A stretch of 64,000 nucleotides of DNA from Dillenia suffruticosa (GCA_033439265.1 JAVTVX010000004.1:16939701-17003700), one strand, 5' to 3'; counted from the stretch's first letter, positions 10,716 to 21,848 are shown. Numbers and translations: made by a program. The notes: generated by a model from the letters alone, not told the origin.

Positions 10716-10727
10716 TGGTATCAGAGC
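10716..10727 (+). promoter_or_regulatory. Element B primer-binding site (initiator-Met tRNA)
   Basis: TGGTATCAGAGC, a perfect match to the plant initiator-Met tRNA complement, seven bases after the 5' LTR end. Confidence 0.92.
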
Positions 10728-10863
10728 TCTTGGTTTAGAGCTATGTTTTATAAAATGATTTGAAAACATTCCCAAGTAACTTGATTTTAAGTCCTCAATG
10801 CATTGGAAGTTTCACGCAATCATTTAATATCCCATACATGGTTTTCGACATATGAGTTATTCA

Positions 10864-10962
10864 TTTTAGGGGGTTAGATACGATTAGTATCTAACCTAAT
10901 TGATTAAATTCTGAGGTCCAAAACTTCATTCATTTTAGGGGGTTAGTTACGAATAACTAGCC
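10864..10962 (+). promoter_or_regulatory. Two PPT-like motif + hairpin units in the leader of B
   Basis: TTTTAGGGGGTTAG occurs at 10864-10877 and 10933-10946. The first overlaps a perfect 10-bp stem (10872-10881 with 10887-10896, loop GATTA). The second overlaps a 9-bp stem with one wobble (10941-10949 with 10954-10962, loop CGAA). The same string forms the PPT at 13668-13681. Confidence 0.7.
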
Positions 10963-11026
10963 CTAATTTTTAAATCATGTCAAACTCTAGAAGTATATCT
11001 AATGAAAGTTCTCTCCTTGCAGAATT

Positions 11027-12469
11027 ATGCCGCCTAGACGCGGTAGACCAGTAGGACGCGGAGCTAGACCCGCGACCCCTCACGTGCCTGACCCTCCGAG
11101 GGAGCCTGAGACCCTTGGAGTGCCTGAGGCTGCTTTCTCTACACGGGCGCCCCCTGTAGCGCCTACTCGGCCGGCTGCTCCTGCCGAGGTTCCACCACCG
11201 TCCCTTGAGGCGTTTAGGCAGGTGTACGAGTGGTACACCTCACACGGAATTCAGATGCCACCTCCACCACCACCACCGACGGCCGTGCCGACTCCTACGG
11301 CCGTACCACCTTCTGTTGTACCAGATCAGCCACCAGTTGCTGATCCTTCTACTGTGTCGGGACCTAGCGACACTATCTCCTCCACCTTGAGGCGTATTCA
11401 CGAGCTCACCCAGCTGGTGAAGGAGGCGAGGCAGTTAGGCTGCACAGAGTTCGCAAGGACGGGTGATCCCACAGCAGCGAAGCACTGGATCAACCGTACC
11501 CGCAGGATTTTGACTGATTTGGGGTTGAGCGAGAACTACCGGCTTCGGATAGCAGAGAGACTTTTAGATGGTGACGCCCTCACTTGGTGGGAGGCGATTT
11601 GTGACGATGCTACCGAGCCGCTGCGATGGGAGGACTTCGTACGGGAGTTCGATCGCAGATACTTCTCTGAGTTCCAGCAGGACCGCAAGAGGGCAGAGTT
11701 TCTGCACTTGCGGCAGGGAGCCAGGACAGTGACAGAGTATGAGATGGAGTTGAGGCGACTAGCTGCTTTTGTTCCAGACTTAGCGACGCCGACGCAGCTA
11801 CGGTTCAAGTTTGAGGACGGCCTCAACTTGAACATCAGGAGGTACATGACAGTGACCCCTAGTTCCTCCCTTGCGGAGATTGTGGACTCAGCATTTAGGG
11901 CGGAGGATATCGTCCGTGCTGAGGGCAGACAGCGGGAGAACAGGGAGCAAAAGAAGAGATCTGGGGCTTCTTCGAGCGAGGGCTCGAAGAAGGGCAGGAG
12001 TTCAGGATATCAGGAAGACTTTTCTCAGCCGAGACAAGCACATCCTGGACAGGGATCACGATCTCAGGGAGTTAGGACACCGGCCCCTAGTGCCACTACT
12101 CAGACTTCAGATCAATGGCACCCCTTTTGCCGCCGATGTGTTGGACACCACCCTTTTGGAGAGTGTAGGATGCCCATTACATGCTTCCGGTGTGGGAAGC
12201 AAGGACACATCAGGAGCACTTGCCCTGAGTTGGGATTTGGAGGTCACACAGCTAGTGGACACTCGAGTGTTCCCCGAGGAGGACAGCAGGGAGCACCTGT
12301 GCACTCGAGTTACACCGCTCCACGGACGGTAGCCGGGAGCAACACGGTGCCAGGACCATCACGACAGCAGCAGAGGACACAGGCCCGTGTATATGCGATG
12401 ACGCAGGAGGATGCTGAGGCGAGTCCTGATGAGATTTTTGGTGTTCCTCCCACTGATCCCCATGTTTAG
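11027..12469 (+). CDS. gag: Gag polyprotein of element B (intact, 480 aa)
   Basis: Structural capsid/nucleocapsid protein that would form cytoplasmic virus-like particles and package element RNA. Residues 1-110 are proline-rich and basic at the start (MPPRRGRPVGRGAR). Residues about 118-300 are the Retrotrans_gag (capsid) domain, with AAKHWINRT, a WWEAI core, FLHLRQG and F-K-FEDGL. Residues 300-350 are basic and serine-rich. Two zinc knuckles follow: C368-x2-C371-x3-H375-x4-C380 and a canonical C386-x2-C389-x4-H394-x4-C399. The ATG lies four bases after a pyrimidine-rich TTGCAG. Element D has a Met-Pro-Pro start at the same place. There is no stop or frameshift, unlike every other gag here, and no pol fusion: TAG ends it before the broken protease. 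It is the only clearly intact gene in the window. Confidence 0.93.
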   Translation: MPPRRGRPVGRGARPATPHVPDPPREPETLGVPEAAFSTRAPPVAPTRPAAPAEVPPPSLEAFRQVYEWYTSHGIQMPPPPPPPTAVPTPTAVPPSVVPDQPPVADPSTVSGPSDTISSTLRRIHELTQLVKEARQLGCTEFARTGDPTAAKHWINRTRRILTDLGLSENYRLRIAERLLDGDALTWWEAICDDATEPLRWEDFVREFDRRYFSEFQQDRKRAEFLHLRQGARTVTEYEMELRRLAAFVPDLATPTQLRFKFEDGLNLNIRRYMTVTPSSSLAEIVDSAFRAEDIVRAEGRQRENREQKKRSGASSSEGSKKGRSSGYQEDFSQPRQAHPGQGSRSQGVRTPAPSATTQTSDQWHPFCRRCVGHHPFGECRMPITCFRCGKQGHIRSTCPELGFGGHTASGHSSVPRGGQQGAPVHSSYTAPRTVAGSNTVPGPSRQQQRTQARVYAMTQEDAEASPDEIFGVPPTDPHV

Positions 12470-12620
12470 AGATGTCCATGTACTTTTTGAGAACCATCAC
12501 TAGTTAAAGCCGTAGATGCTTAACTATGTTGGTTGTACATACATTTTGATATATATATATATCTATAGATATTTTCTTTTATATTTATCGACTGATCTTT
12601 TATTTCCTCACATTAGGAGT
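12470..12620. other. gag-pol spacer of element B
   Basis: An AT-rich spacer with a short TA repeat (about 12549-12561) between the gag stop and the protease remnant. Element D has the same kind of spacer (50449-50600). No feature seen. Confidence 0.5.
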
Positions 12621-13640
12621 TATGGCAATATGAGAAGTCGACACTCGTGTCCTATTTGACACCGAGTCGAACCATTCGTATGTGAGAAGCGCCTTTTTGC
12701 CCACGGGTTGGGTAAGCCTTGTCGCGAGGTTGCACGGCATACCTAACTCATGTTATCGACACCACTGTTGAGGACCCGAGGCTTGAGAAGGTCCCAGTGG
12801 TGCAGGTTTTCCTAAATATCCCCGAGGAACTACCCGGACTACCCCCAATTCGGGAGTGTGATTTCGAGATTGACCTAGCTCCAGGGATCACTCCCATATT
12901 TATTCTGCCATACTGAATGGCGCCAGTGAAGTTTAGAGAGCTCTAGGTCTAGTAGCGGGAATTACTGGACAACGGTTTTATCCGTTTGAGCACTTCCGCT
13001 TAGGGTGCTCCGGTGATTATTCGTGAAGTAGAAAGACGGGATTCTAAGATTTGTGTGTGAACTGTAGACAGCTAAACAAGGTTTTCATCAAGAATCGGAA
13101 CACTTGCCGCATATTGATGATTTATTTGAGCAGTTCCATGGTGCGCGTGCTTTTCTCAAAGATTGATCTTCGATTTGGATATCATAAGTTGCGGATCAGG
13201 GCTGAAGATGTGCCCAAGACCACATTCCGCAATCAATATGGACATTCCGAGTTTGTGGTTATGCCATTTGGGCTGACCAACACACCAACAGCCACAGATA
13301 GTGATCGAGATGCGAAGTTTCCTTGGTCTTGCGAGGTGTTATCGGCGATTCATAAGAGGATTCTCTCGGATTGTCGCTATACATACCAGATTGATACGAA
13401 GGGCGTCAAGTTCTTGTGGGACGATCGTTGTGAGACGAGCTTTCAAGAGCTCAAACAACGTCTGACGAGGGACGGCCCGACAGAGAGGATCTTAGTGTTT
13501 TAGCTCAGCACGTAGTTATTCTAGATTGATAGGTCAGAGTTTTGGGGAGGAGTGACTAGGTCGAGTAAGAGACCTGAGAGACCGAAGAGACTATTAAGAG
13601 ACTTAAGAGACAGTACCCCCACTTGTTCAGCGTATTACTT
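12621..13640 (+). pseudogene. Collapsed pol of element B
   Basis: About 1 kb remains of a roughly 3.4-kb pol. From about 12640 a protease start is readable (V-L-F-DTE-SN-x-SYV, catalytic DTG/DSG changed) and stops after about 30 codons. It then joins the RT N-terminus (GCTAYLTHVIDTTVE, then a LPGLPPIRE block near 12830-12860). The RT fingers follow with several stops (12914, 12945 and others) up to MPFGLTNTPTA near 13261-13293. The region that would hold the FIDD active site is missing. The text jumps to the RNase H start (KFLWDDRCETSFQELKQRLT near 13420) and then to the last codons of the chromodomain-like tail. RNase H and integrase are otherwise absent. The deletion junctions predate the last transposition if sister copies share them. 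Confidence 0.85.
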
Positions 13641-13667
13641 TCTTTTAGTTTCGAGGACGAAACTTAT

Positions 13668-13685
13668 TTTTAGGGGGTTAGAAAA
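13668..13685 (+). promoter_or_regulatory. Element B polypurine tract
   Basis: TTTTAGGGGGTTAGAAAA lies directly before the 3' LTR and is the plus-strand primer site. Confidence 0.88.
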
Positions 13686-13698
13686 TGTAACACCAAGC

Positions 13699-13748
<50 letters not shown>

Positions 13749-13813
13749 GAGAGCCAAAACGCAGCGTTTTGGCCCTCCCCCCAATTGAATTAGGGCTAAA
13801 GCCCTAATTCGTT

Positions 13814-13861
<48 letters not shown>

Positions 13862-15485
13862 TCTCCGCCGACCCTTCGCCTCCCTCCCCCACCGCGGCGT
13901 TGGTCTTCACCGCAAGCTCCGCCGGCAGCTTCTCCTTCTTCTCCTTCTTCTTCTTCTTCTTCTCCTCCTTCTTCCCTCTCGGTTTCTCTCTCTCCCTTCG
14001 CGATCCCTCTCGCGATCGCTCTCTCTTCGTTGTTCTCTACCCTCCTCCGCGCGCCACCGCGCGACCCGCTTCCCTGCACAATCGCACCACCCGCGACCTT
14101 CCGCAGGCACCACCACCACAGCAACAGTGATTCCCTCCCTCGTGCGAGCGCGCGATCACCCGAGCACGCCGTAGCGCGAGCGCGACTGCTCGCGAGCGCG
14201 CGACCCTTCTTGCGCGAGCGTGAGTCCGAGTGCGCGGCCCAGAGTGCACGGGCGTGCACGGGCGCGCGACCCAGCGCACGAGTTTGAGCGGCCCAGCGCA
14301 CGAGCGCTCGGGGCCCAGCGCACGAGCGCGGCCCAGCGCACGAGCGCGCGGCCCAGTGCACGAGCGAGCAGGCGCGCGAGCAGGCGCGCGAGCAGAGCGC
14401 GCGAGCAGGCGCGCGAGCAGAGCGCGCGCAGAGAGCGCGAGCAGAGCGCGCGAGCGCGCAGGGGCGCGCAGCAGCGCGCGAGCGCGCACAAGCCAGCGTG
14501 CGAGCGCGCACGAGCCAGCGCAGCACACGGGCGAGCACCAGCCCGCGAGCCACTGTCGGCCCGCAGGCCCGCCAGCCTGCAGGCCCATTAGCCGCAGGCC
14601 CATCAGCAGCAAGCCCACGGGCCCACCAGGCCCGACAGCCCGTCCAAGCCCGCAGGTCCAGTACGGCCCGCGGCCCAGTTCAGCCCATCGGTCCGCCAGC
14701 CCGCCGGCCCGCTACCCCATAGCACGCAGACCAGCGAGCCCGCTAGCTGTGGCCCACGAGCCCGCGACGGCCCGTGACGGTCCGTGAGTTCGTGACAGCT
14801 CACGAATCTCCACGCAGGTAAATGACTTAGGGTTTTGTTTCGGATCTATGTGTTTAGATCTAACAAATGAACCTTGTTTTGATAGGAAACCCTACAGACT
14901 TTGGAGTGACCGAAGCGACTTTCGGACGAGACTCGGCGCTTCGAGAAAACCCTAGGTGAGGAGATTTCGACTCTAATTGATAAATTGGACGAATCTAGGA
15001 TTGAATTTAAGATGAAAGGTTTTGTATATGTTTAGAGTATAAGTGGAATGCATATAGAATACAAATTATGAAATGATTATCTATGAATTGAAGGTTAAGT
15101 ATAGAATGTTACAGAAATTTGATAATCTGATTTAGGTTGATCTTTTGGAGACTCGAGCGGTCAGATCCGATTTGGCTTGTCAGTAGGGAGTGACTTCCCT
15201 CCCGTAGAACTGTGAGTGGGACTTTGACATTCGCTATTGATTGAAAACCATGTTTCAAAAATATCTTTTAAATGACATGTTTCTGCAAAATGTATGATTG
15301 TTATGACTTTCCAATATTTGATGAAATGTTTTGTGACCTTTGGAGTGTCTTAACTGCTGACCTTATTGATATGCATCCATGAGTTTTGATAAACGTATAT
15401 TGTGCCACATTTTCGACATATTGATATGTTTTAAATGCTTTCACTGCATTGGCACATGGTTTTAAATGGATTTACTTACACATTT

Positions 15486-15705
15486 GGGCTATATGCCCGG
15501 CCGACTTTACGATATTATGTTTTGGGCTGTATGCCCGGCCGACTTTACGATATTATGTTTTGGGCTGTATGCCCGGCCGACTTTATGATATTATGCATTG
15601 GGCTGTATGCCCGGCCGACGTTATGATATTATGCATGGGGCTATATGCCCGGCCGACTGGTGATGGGATGCATGGGGCTACGTGCCCGGCCGATTTGATA
15701 TTGTG
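15486..15705 (+). repeat. 38-bp tandem repeat array in the B 3' LTR
   Basis: Same six units as at 9371-9590, shifted by 6115 bp, with no base change that I can see. Confidence 0.92.
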
Positions 15706-15721
15706 ATCCGTAGCTACGAAG

Positions 15722-15988
15722 GACATCTGATAGAGGCACCCCTTGTGTCCGGATACGCTTCGGCCGGAGGTATCCGCCAGATTGTCGTGTGTATGGGTGT
15801 CCCAGGTTGACCCTCATCGGAGAGGACGTTGAGTACGGCTCCGTCTAGCACCAGGCGGGGGCACCATACACGGCCGACTAGTTATATGTACACTATATAT
15901 TTTTTTACAGGCTAGTTGGGGTAGTCTGTGGCCAACATTGGGGCAGAGAACCATTCTTTAATACTTGCATTTGGAAAAACCCCCAATG
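15722..15988 (+). other. Conserved LTR hairpins I and II (B 3' copy)
   Basis: Hairpin I lies at 15722-15786 and hairpin II at 15936-15988. Arms are identical to the 5' LTR copies. Confidence 0.55.
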
Positions 15989-16829
15989 CGCCGTCCTTGG
16001 TCGAGGTAGACCATTGCCGGGAATATTTCATTGGCCGGTTCTTCATGACATTGATGTAAAATTTTAGGATGCATATCTTGCTTTCTGATGTGTGCGTATT
16101 ATATATGATTTTGAAATAACATGATTGGTTTGCACACTGTGGATATTTTCTTATCTTATGCTTTGACACTCCAAATTCACCTCGATATTGATAGCATGAT
16201 GTCAATCCCCTCACTTACTGAGTATCCTCCCATAGATACTCATCCCTCACTTTCTTTCCCACAGGATTAGTGTTGGATCGAGGAGATACCACTGGGATTG
16301 GGTATGGATATTTTCCATCTCTTCCGCTATGATGATTGGTGATATTATTATGTATTGGAGGTTTTAGATTGACCAATGTATTTATATAAATTTTCTGGGA
16401 TGACTGTATAAATTATGGACTTTATTTCGCGAAACTCGCGTGTTGATTATTTCGTTGCATTGAGGCATTTGTAAATATTTAAAAATAACTTGGGAATTTA
16501 TTTTATATATGCGTAGAATTTAAGTCCGCTCGGTGTGGCGGCTGCTCATGCTCTAGTTGGGCATGACAGTAGAGGTCTGTTGCTAGGACTGTTAGAAACT
16601 TTATAGCCTTGCGTTGTTCTGGATGTTGGCTGTGGATATTGTTGATTTTGGAGAGGCCGGGATGGCCAATTGTTTATTTGTACTGGATGAATGTCATATA
16701 CAGGTGAAATTGTACATGGGAAACCTCCGATTTATGGGGAGGTTCTGCCCGATTTTCTGTAAAAATCCAGCCGGCATCCAGGGACAACGGGCGGCTGTTC
16801 ACGATCCCGGTTCGGGGCGTGACACACCT

Positions 16830-18011
16830 AGCTCCACCAACCAGGACTTCGGCCGCACCGTTTGCTATACTTCAACAAGTGATAAAGTAGTGGATAGCTT
16901 ATGGGGCACAAATGCAAACTCCATCTCAAGTACCGATTCCACCTCCACCTACTTCTGTCGCCCCACTGACTCCTTTGGTAGCCCCAGTGGTCCCTCCTAC
17001 TTCCATTGCTACACCAACTAGCCGATCAACTATTGAGTTATCTAAGTTGTTTAAAGAAGCTCAGCTACTAGGATGTGGCACCTTCTTGAGAACTTGTGAT
17101 GCCATGGTAGCCAAAAGTTGGGTCAACCGTGTCTGAGAAGTGGTGGCTGAAATGGGGCTTGATGATGAGAGAAAGCTCATGGTGGCTGTAAAGCTCGTAG
17201 ATGAAGATGCCTGTGTGTGGTAGGATAATTTGAGAGAGAGGTCTCCGGTACTAATTACTTGGAGCAAATTCCTTTGGGAATTCAATGAGAAATATTATAT
17301 TTAGTTTCATCGGGACTTGAAGAGGAAAGAATTTCTCCATCTCCGCCAAGGTAATAAGATGGTGATGGAGTACGAGACTGAGTTGAGGAGATTATCCTCT
17401 TTTGTTCCGGATATGGCTTATGAGGAGTACATGCGATTCAAGTTCAAGGATAGCTTGGACTTGAACATTCAAGAGAAGATGTCGATGACTAAGACCCATT
17501 CCTTCCAAGATGTTTTGGAGTTGGCCTGGGCCGAGAAAATTGTAGAAGAAAGGGGGAAAGTGAGAGATGGATAATGAAAGAAAAAGAAGTGTAGATTTGC
17601 ATCAAAGCAAAGCTTCAAAAAGAGTAAGAGCTCGGTCTCCTACAGTGGTGCCTCCATCTCTGGATCCGTTGGCTCTCCACAAGGCCAATGACCACCTCAA
17701 TTTGGTGAGGTGCTCCCATAGCTAATGCTGCCTCTGGAAATATGTTGGCAGAGAGTAAGAAGGACCGTTGCCCAATTTGCAAGAAGTTTCACTTTGGGTT
17801 ATGTAGGAAATTGCGAAGATGTTATCAATACGGGAAGGAAGGACATTTCCGTAACAATTACCCAGAGTTGGGAATGAGTAGACAAAGAAGCCAACCTGGT
17901 CAGGATTTACCTAGTGGATCTAAGACTGGTCAAACTAATACCCCTACTCATTCGACAAATACTGCTCTACGGATAGGGACTGGGAGCAACACAGCGACTG
18001 TTCCTCCTTAA
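16830..18011 (+). pseudogene. Element A gag (main part)
   Basis: This continues the frame of 7581-7614 after removal of B. Proline-rich N-terminal codons are followed by the capsid domain (STIELSKLFKEAQLLG near 17027; FLHLRQG near 17332; RFKFKDSLDLNI near 17437). The nucleocapsid is in another frame from 17742: a C-x2-C-x3-H-x4-C knuckle (CPICKKFHFGLC) and a damaged second knuckle (CYQYGKEGH...) that has lost its second and last Cys. In-frame stops at 16891, 17137, 17221 and 17302 are CAG>TAG or TGG>TGA/TAG changes relative to B and D. Not functional. Confidence 0.88.
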
Positions 18012-18489
18012 TGTTCTTAGTTAAGAACTCAGACGAGAATTTATATCCTGACAAATGTTGAAGCTTAGGCCAACCCAGACGTGGTCATAGGTACCTCCCC
18101 CTAATCTTTCTTTTGGTTATTTGAAAGTAATAATATAAGTACTCTATGATTGATGATGATTGAGATATGAATGTGTCATCAAGTAGTTAACCCGTAAAAT
18201 TCTTTAAGTGAGGTCACTTGATGAGTGATTACTCGATGACAATCGAAAATCCTTTTTTTTTTGTTTTTTTTTTTTCTTTTCGTTTAGTCGCGCCTAGTTT
18301 GGGGCCAAAGGATATTGAATCCTATAAATCCATAATCATCTTTAAGGCTAAAACCATAAATTCTAAAGTCTTATGTATATACATACATGTGATTAGTATG
18401 GTGTAATATCATGATACTGGGGCTCATCTATAAAGTATGTATTTTGAAGATTCACTAATAATTGCTTGATGGTTTATATTAAATAGGTA
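18012..18489. other. gag-pol spacer of element A
   Basis: AT-rich, with a T-rich run near 18249-18280. No coding or structural signal recognised. Confidence 0.4.
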
Positions 18490-21400
18490 TGATAAAAATC
18501 TTCGATGTTGATGCTTGTGTGTTTATTGATACACGTTTTAATAATTCTTTTGTGAGCATGGTGTTTCCTAAGCACACAAATAGACCCTTGAGTCCCCTTG
18601 ATGAAACATTATTGGTGATCACTCCACTGGGTGAGTAGTTGGTTGGAACATGGGATACAAGGGTTGTGATGTGGTGATAGGGGAAACTACTCTTGAGGCA
18701 GACTTGATACCATTAGAAATGATAGATTTTGATGCCATCCTTGGTATGGATTGACTATATCTCCACCGGGCTTCAGTTGATTGTTTCACGAAAGAGGTGG
18801 AATTCCGAAAATTGGGGTGTCCGATAGTAGAATTCGCCGGTGAGCAATGGGTTTTGCCGAGTTGTGTGATCTCGGCTATAGAGGCAAGGAAGTTAGTGCA
18901 TAAGGGATGTGAAGCCTACCTTGCACACATCATTGACACCATATTTGAGAGTCCCAACTTGAAGGATGTTTTGGTGGTGAATGAGTTTCCAGATGTCTTT
19001 CTGGATGAGTTGCCCGGTTTACCTCCAATCCGGGAGTTTGAATTTACCATTAATTTTGTTTTCGGTATAACACCAATCTCAATCCCTTTGCATAGGATAG
19101 CACCTGCAGAGTTGAAAGAATTGAAGGTCCAGCTCTTAGAGTTATTAGACAAGGGGTTTATTCGACCGAGTATCTTACCTCGGGGTGATCTAGTTTTATT
19201 CATGAGGAAGAAGGACGACTTTCCGATTGTATGATGACTACCGACAGCTAAATAAGATGACCATCAAGAATTGCCAAGGATTGATGATCTCTTCGATCAA
19301 CTTGAAGGGGCTAGAGTGTTCTTAAGAATTGATTTGAGGTCGATGTACTATCAATTGAGAATAAAAGAAAATGATATCCACAAAACTACCTTTAGAACAC
19401 GGTATCGCTACTACGAGTTTATGGTAATGCACTTTGGGTTGACAAATGCTCCCGTGGCCTTCATGGACTTAATGAATAGAGTGTTTTACTCTTATTTGGA
19501 TAAATTCGTAATTGTGTTCATAGATGATATCTTGGTGTATTCCAAGAATGATAAGGAACACTCAGAGTATCTTCCGGTTGTGTTACAAATTCTTTGGGAG
19601 AAGGAGTTGTATGCCAAGTTCTCTAAGTGTGAGTTTTGGTTAAAGGAGACTGGCTTTTAGGGCATGTGGTATCTGGGGATGGAATATTTGTTTATCTGAG
19701 AAAAGTGGAAGCCATATTGAAGTGGGAGCAACCTAAAAATGTCACCGAGATAAGGAGTTTCCTTAGATTGGTAGGGTACTACAGGAGGTTTGTCAAAAGA
19801 TTCTCCAAGATTGCAGCTCCATTATCCAACTTGACTAAAAAAGGAGTCAAATTTGAGTAGAGTGACCAATATAAAGAGAGTTTTCAAGAACTCAAGAAAA
19901 GGCTCACATCTGCTTCGATCCTTGCCCTCCCTACTAATGGTGGTGATTATGTGGTATTTATCGATGCTAGCCGACAAACGTTGGGTTGTGTGTTGATGCA
20001 AAATGAGCAGGTAATTGTTTATTCCTCTCAGTAGCTGAAAAAACACGAGTTGAATTATCTCAAGCATGATTTGGAACTAACCGCCATTGTATTCGCATTG
20101 AAGATATGGCGACACTACTTATATGGGGCTACATGCAAAATCTTTACTGACCACAAAAGCCGTAAGCACTTGCTCACTCAAAAGGAGCTAAATTTGAGAC
20201 TATGGAGGTGGTTAGAATTAATTAAGGACTATGACTTTGTGATAGATTATCAGCCGAGCAAAACAAATGTAGTCGCAGACATTCTAAACCGCAAGTCTTC
20301 TTCTTTGGCATCTCATGAGAGTTCTTATCTCTCATGCTTGGTAGAATTTCGTGTACCTGGAGTTAGGTTAGCCAATGATGAGAATGGTGCATTTTTGACC
20401 AAATTTGAAGTGGGACCAACCTTAGTGGACCGTATTAGAGCACTTCAAGCAACCGATGAGGAGATAAAAGGCATAGTAAAGAAGGTTCACAAAGGTGAAG
20501 GTGGTGAGTTCCATATCCGTGAGGATGGCATGGTGGTAATGGGAAATGGATTTGTGTTCTCAAGAATGATGATCTTTGAAGGGCCATACATGAAGAGGCA
20601 CATTTCTCGACTTATACAATATATCCCAGGAGTACCAATATATACCGAACCATCAAGGAGACTTATTGGTGGTCGGGGTTGAAGCGGGAGATAGTCGAGT
20701 ATGTAGTTAGGTGCCTTGTGTGCCAATAATTCAAAGCCGAATATCAAAAGCTAGCTGTGACCCTACGACCATTGTTGATACCTGAGTGGAAATAAGAGCA
20801 CATCACCATAGACTTTGTAGTAGGATTGCCACGCACATCGAGATGATATGATGCTATATGGGTGGTAGTAAACCGACTCACCAATTCATCTCATTTCTTT
20901 CTAATTTAGAACACTTACTCCTTAGAGAAATTGGCCAAACTCTATATTGATGAGATTTTGAGGTTCCACGGGGTTTCGGTGTTGATTGTATTCGACCATG
21001 ACCCTCGATTCACATCCTGATTTTTAGCACGGCTTTCCATCCTCAGACTGATGGGCAATCAGAGTGCACGATTCAAACATCAGAAGATTTGCTTAGGGCA
21101 TATGTGATGGACTTCCAAGGGAGTTGGGATAAGCACCTCTCATTGATTGAGTTTGCATATAATAATAGTTATCAGGCAAGTATTGGGATACCACCTTACG
21201 AGGCTTTATACGGAAGGAAATGTATAACTCCATTGTGTTGGGATGAGGTATGGGAGAGGAAGATTGAAAATGTTGAGTTAATTGAAGCAACCGTAGAAAA
21301 AGTATAGGTGATTCAGGCAAGAATAAAGGTGGCTCAAGATAGACAAAAGAGCTATGCCGACAGAAGGAGAAGACCTTTGGAGTTTGAGGTTGGAGACATG

Positions 21401-21809
21401 GTACACCTTGGAAGGGTGTGATCTGGTTTCGAAAGCGGGGAAAATTGAATCCTCGCTACATTTGCCCTTTCAAAATCCTCGAGAGGATAGGAAAACGGCA
21501 TATCAAATAAAATTGCCCCCAGATTTGGAGAAAATTCACAATATATTTCATATTTCCATGTTAAAGAAATATTTTTCGGATCTTTCGCATATTTTAGAGA
21601 CTCCACTTGTTGAACTATGGGAAGACTTGAGTTTCAAAGTCCAACCCGTAACTATTCTTGATAGCCAAATCAAGAGATTGTGGAACAGACGAGTCCCTAT
21701 TGTTAAGATCCAGTGAAAAAGCGATCGGGTCAAAGAAGAAACTTACGAGTTTGAGGATACTATGAAAAAGCAATACCCTCATCTCTTTGAGGCATTATTT
21801 TGTTTTTAA
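18490..21809 (+). pseudogene. pol: Element A pol: protease, RT, RNase H, integrase, chromodomain-like tail
   Basis: Protease near 18519-18620 has VFIDTR, so the catalytic DTG is damaged. RT runs from about 18990 (LPGLPPIREFEF) through [12 protein letters not shown] to the active site FIDDILVYS at 19517-19543. RNase H is near 19950-20290. The integrase zinc region is broken around 20600-20740 but keeps CLVC. The catalytic triad appears as N (20871-20873, expected D), D (near 20990, VFDHDPRF) and E (near 21063, QSE). The C-terminus reads HISMLKKYFSDLSHILE and then ILDSQIKRL...YPHLF, which is chromodomain-like and ends at TAA 21807-21809. Many stops and frameshifts are present. It is dead but full-length in layout. 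Confidence 0.9.
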
Positions 21810-21831
21810 ATTTTGAGGACAAAATTTAATT

Positions 21832-21845
21832 TTTAGGGGGTTAGA
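21832..21845 (+). promoter_or_regulatory. Element A polypurine tract
   Basis: TTTAGGGGGTTAGA just before the 3' LTR start at 21849. The string is the same as the leader motif at 7494-7507. Confidence 0.85.
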
Positions 21846-21848
21846 AAT

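Larger units (their letters stand above)
7615..16824 (+). mobile_element. Element B: young non-autonomous Ty3/gypsy element with intact gag (TR-GAG type)
   Basis: Two nearly identical LTRs of about 3.1 kb (TGTAAC...GTGACA) flank a short 2977-bp internal region. The target duplication CACCT is perfect (7610-7614 and 16825-16829). The internal region holds an initiator-Met PBS, a leader with two PPT-like hairpins, one intact 480-codon gag, about 1 kb of collapsed pol and a PPT. RT active site, RNase H and integrase are absent. I count about six base substitutions between the LTRs outside length-variable simple repeats, so insertion was recent. It interrupts the gag of element A in frame. The TR-GAG class is known in plants; assigning B to it is inference. 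Confidence 0.92.
13686..16824 (+). repeat. Element B 3' LTR
   Basis: 3139 bp, collinear with 7615-10708. Length differences lie in the A tract (44 versus 25), the GC-rich repeat block and a one-base indel near 16622. About six substitutions are visible, for example near 14146, 14726, 14910 and 16092. Confidence 0.95.

Noticed and set aside
10716..10727. tRNA gene fragments at the TGGTATCAGAGC sites (also 48746 and 57367)
   Set aside because: Only the 12-base complement of a tRNA 3' end is present and it lies next to LTR ends, so these are primer-binding sites.
7615..16824. Segmental tandem duplication of about 3.1 kb
   Set aside because: The two copies are the LTRs of one element: TG..CA ends, PBS after the first, PPT before the second, and a CACCT target duplication outside.
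18490..21809. Endogenous pararetrovirus (caulimovirid) as the source of the RT/RNase H
   Set aside because: An integrase with a chromodomain-like tail, LTRs, PBS, PPT and target duplications all identify Ty3/gypsy elements.
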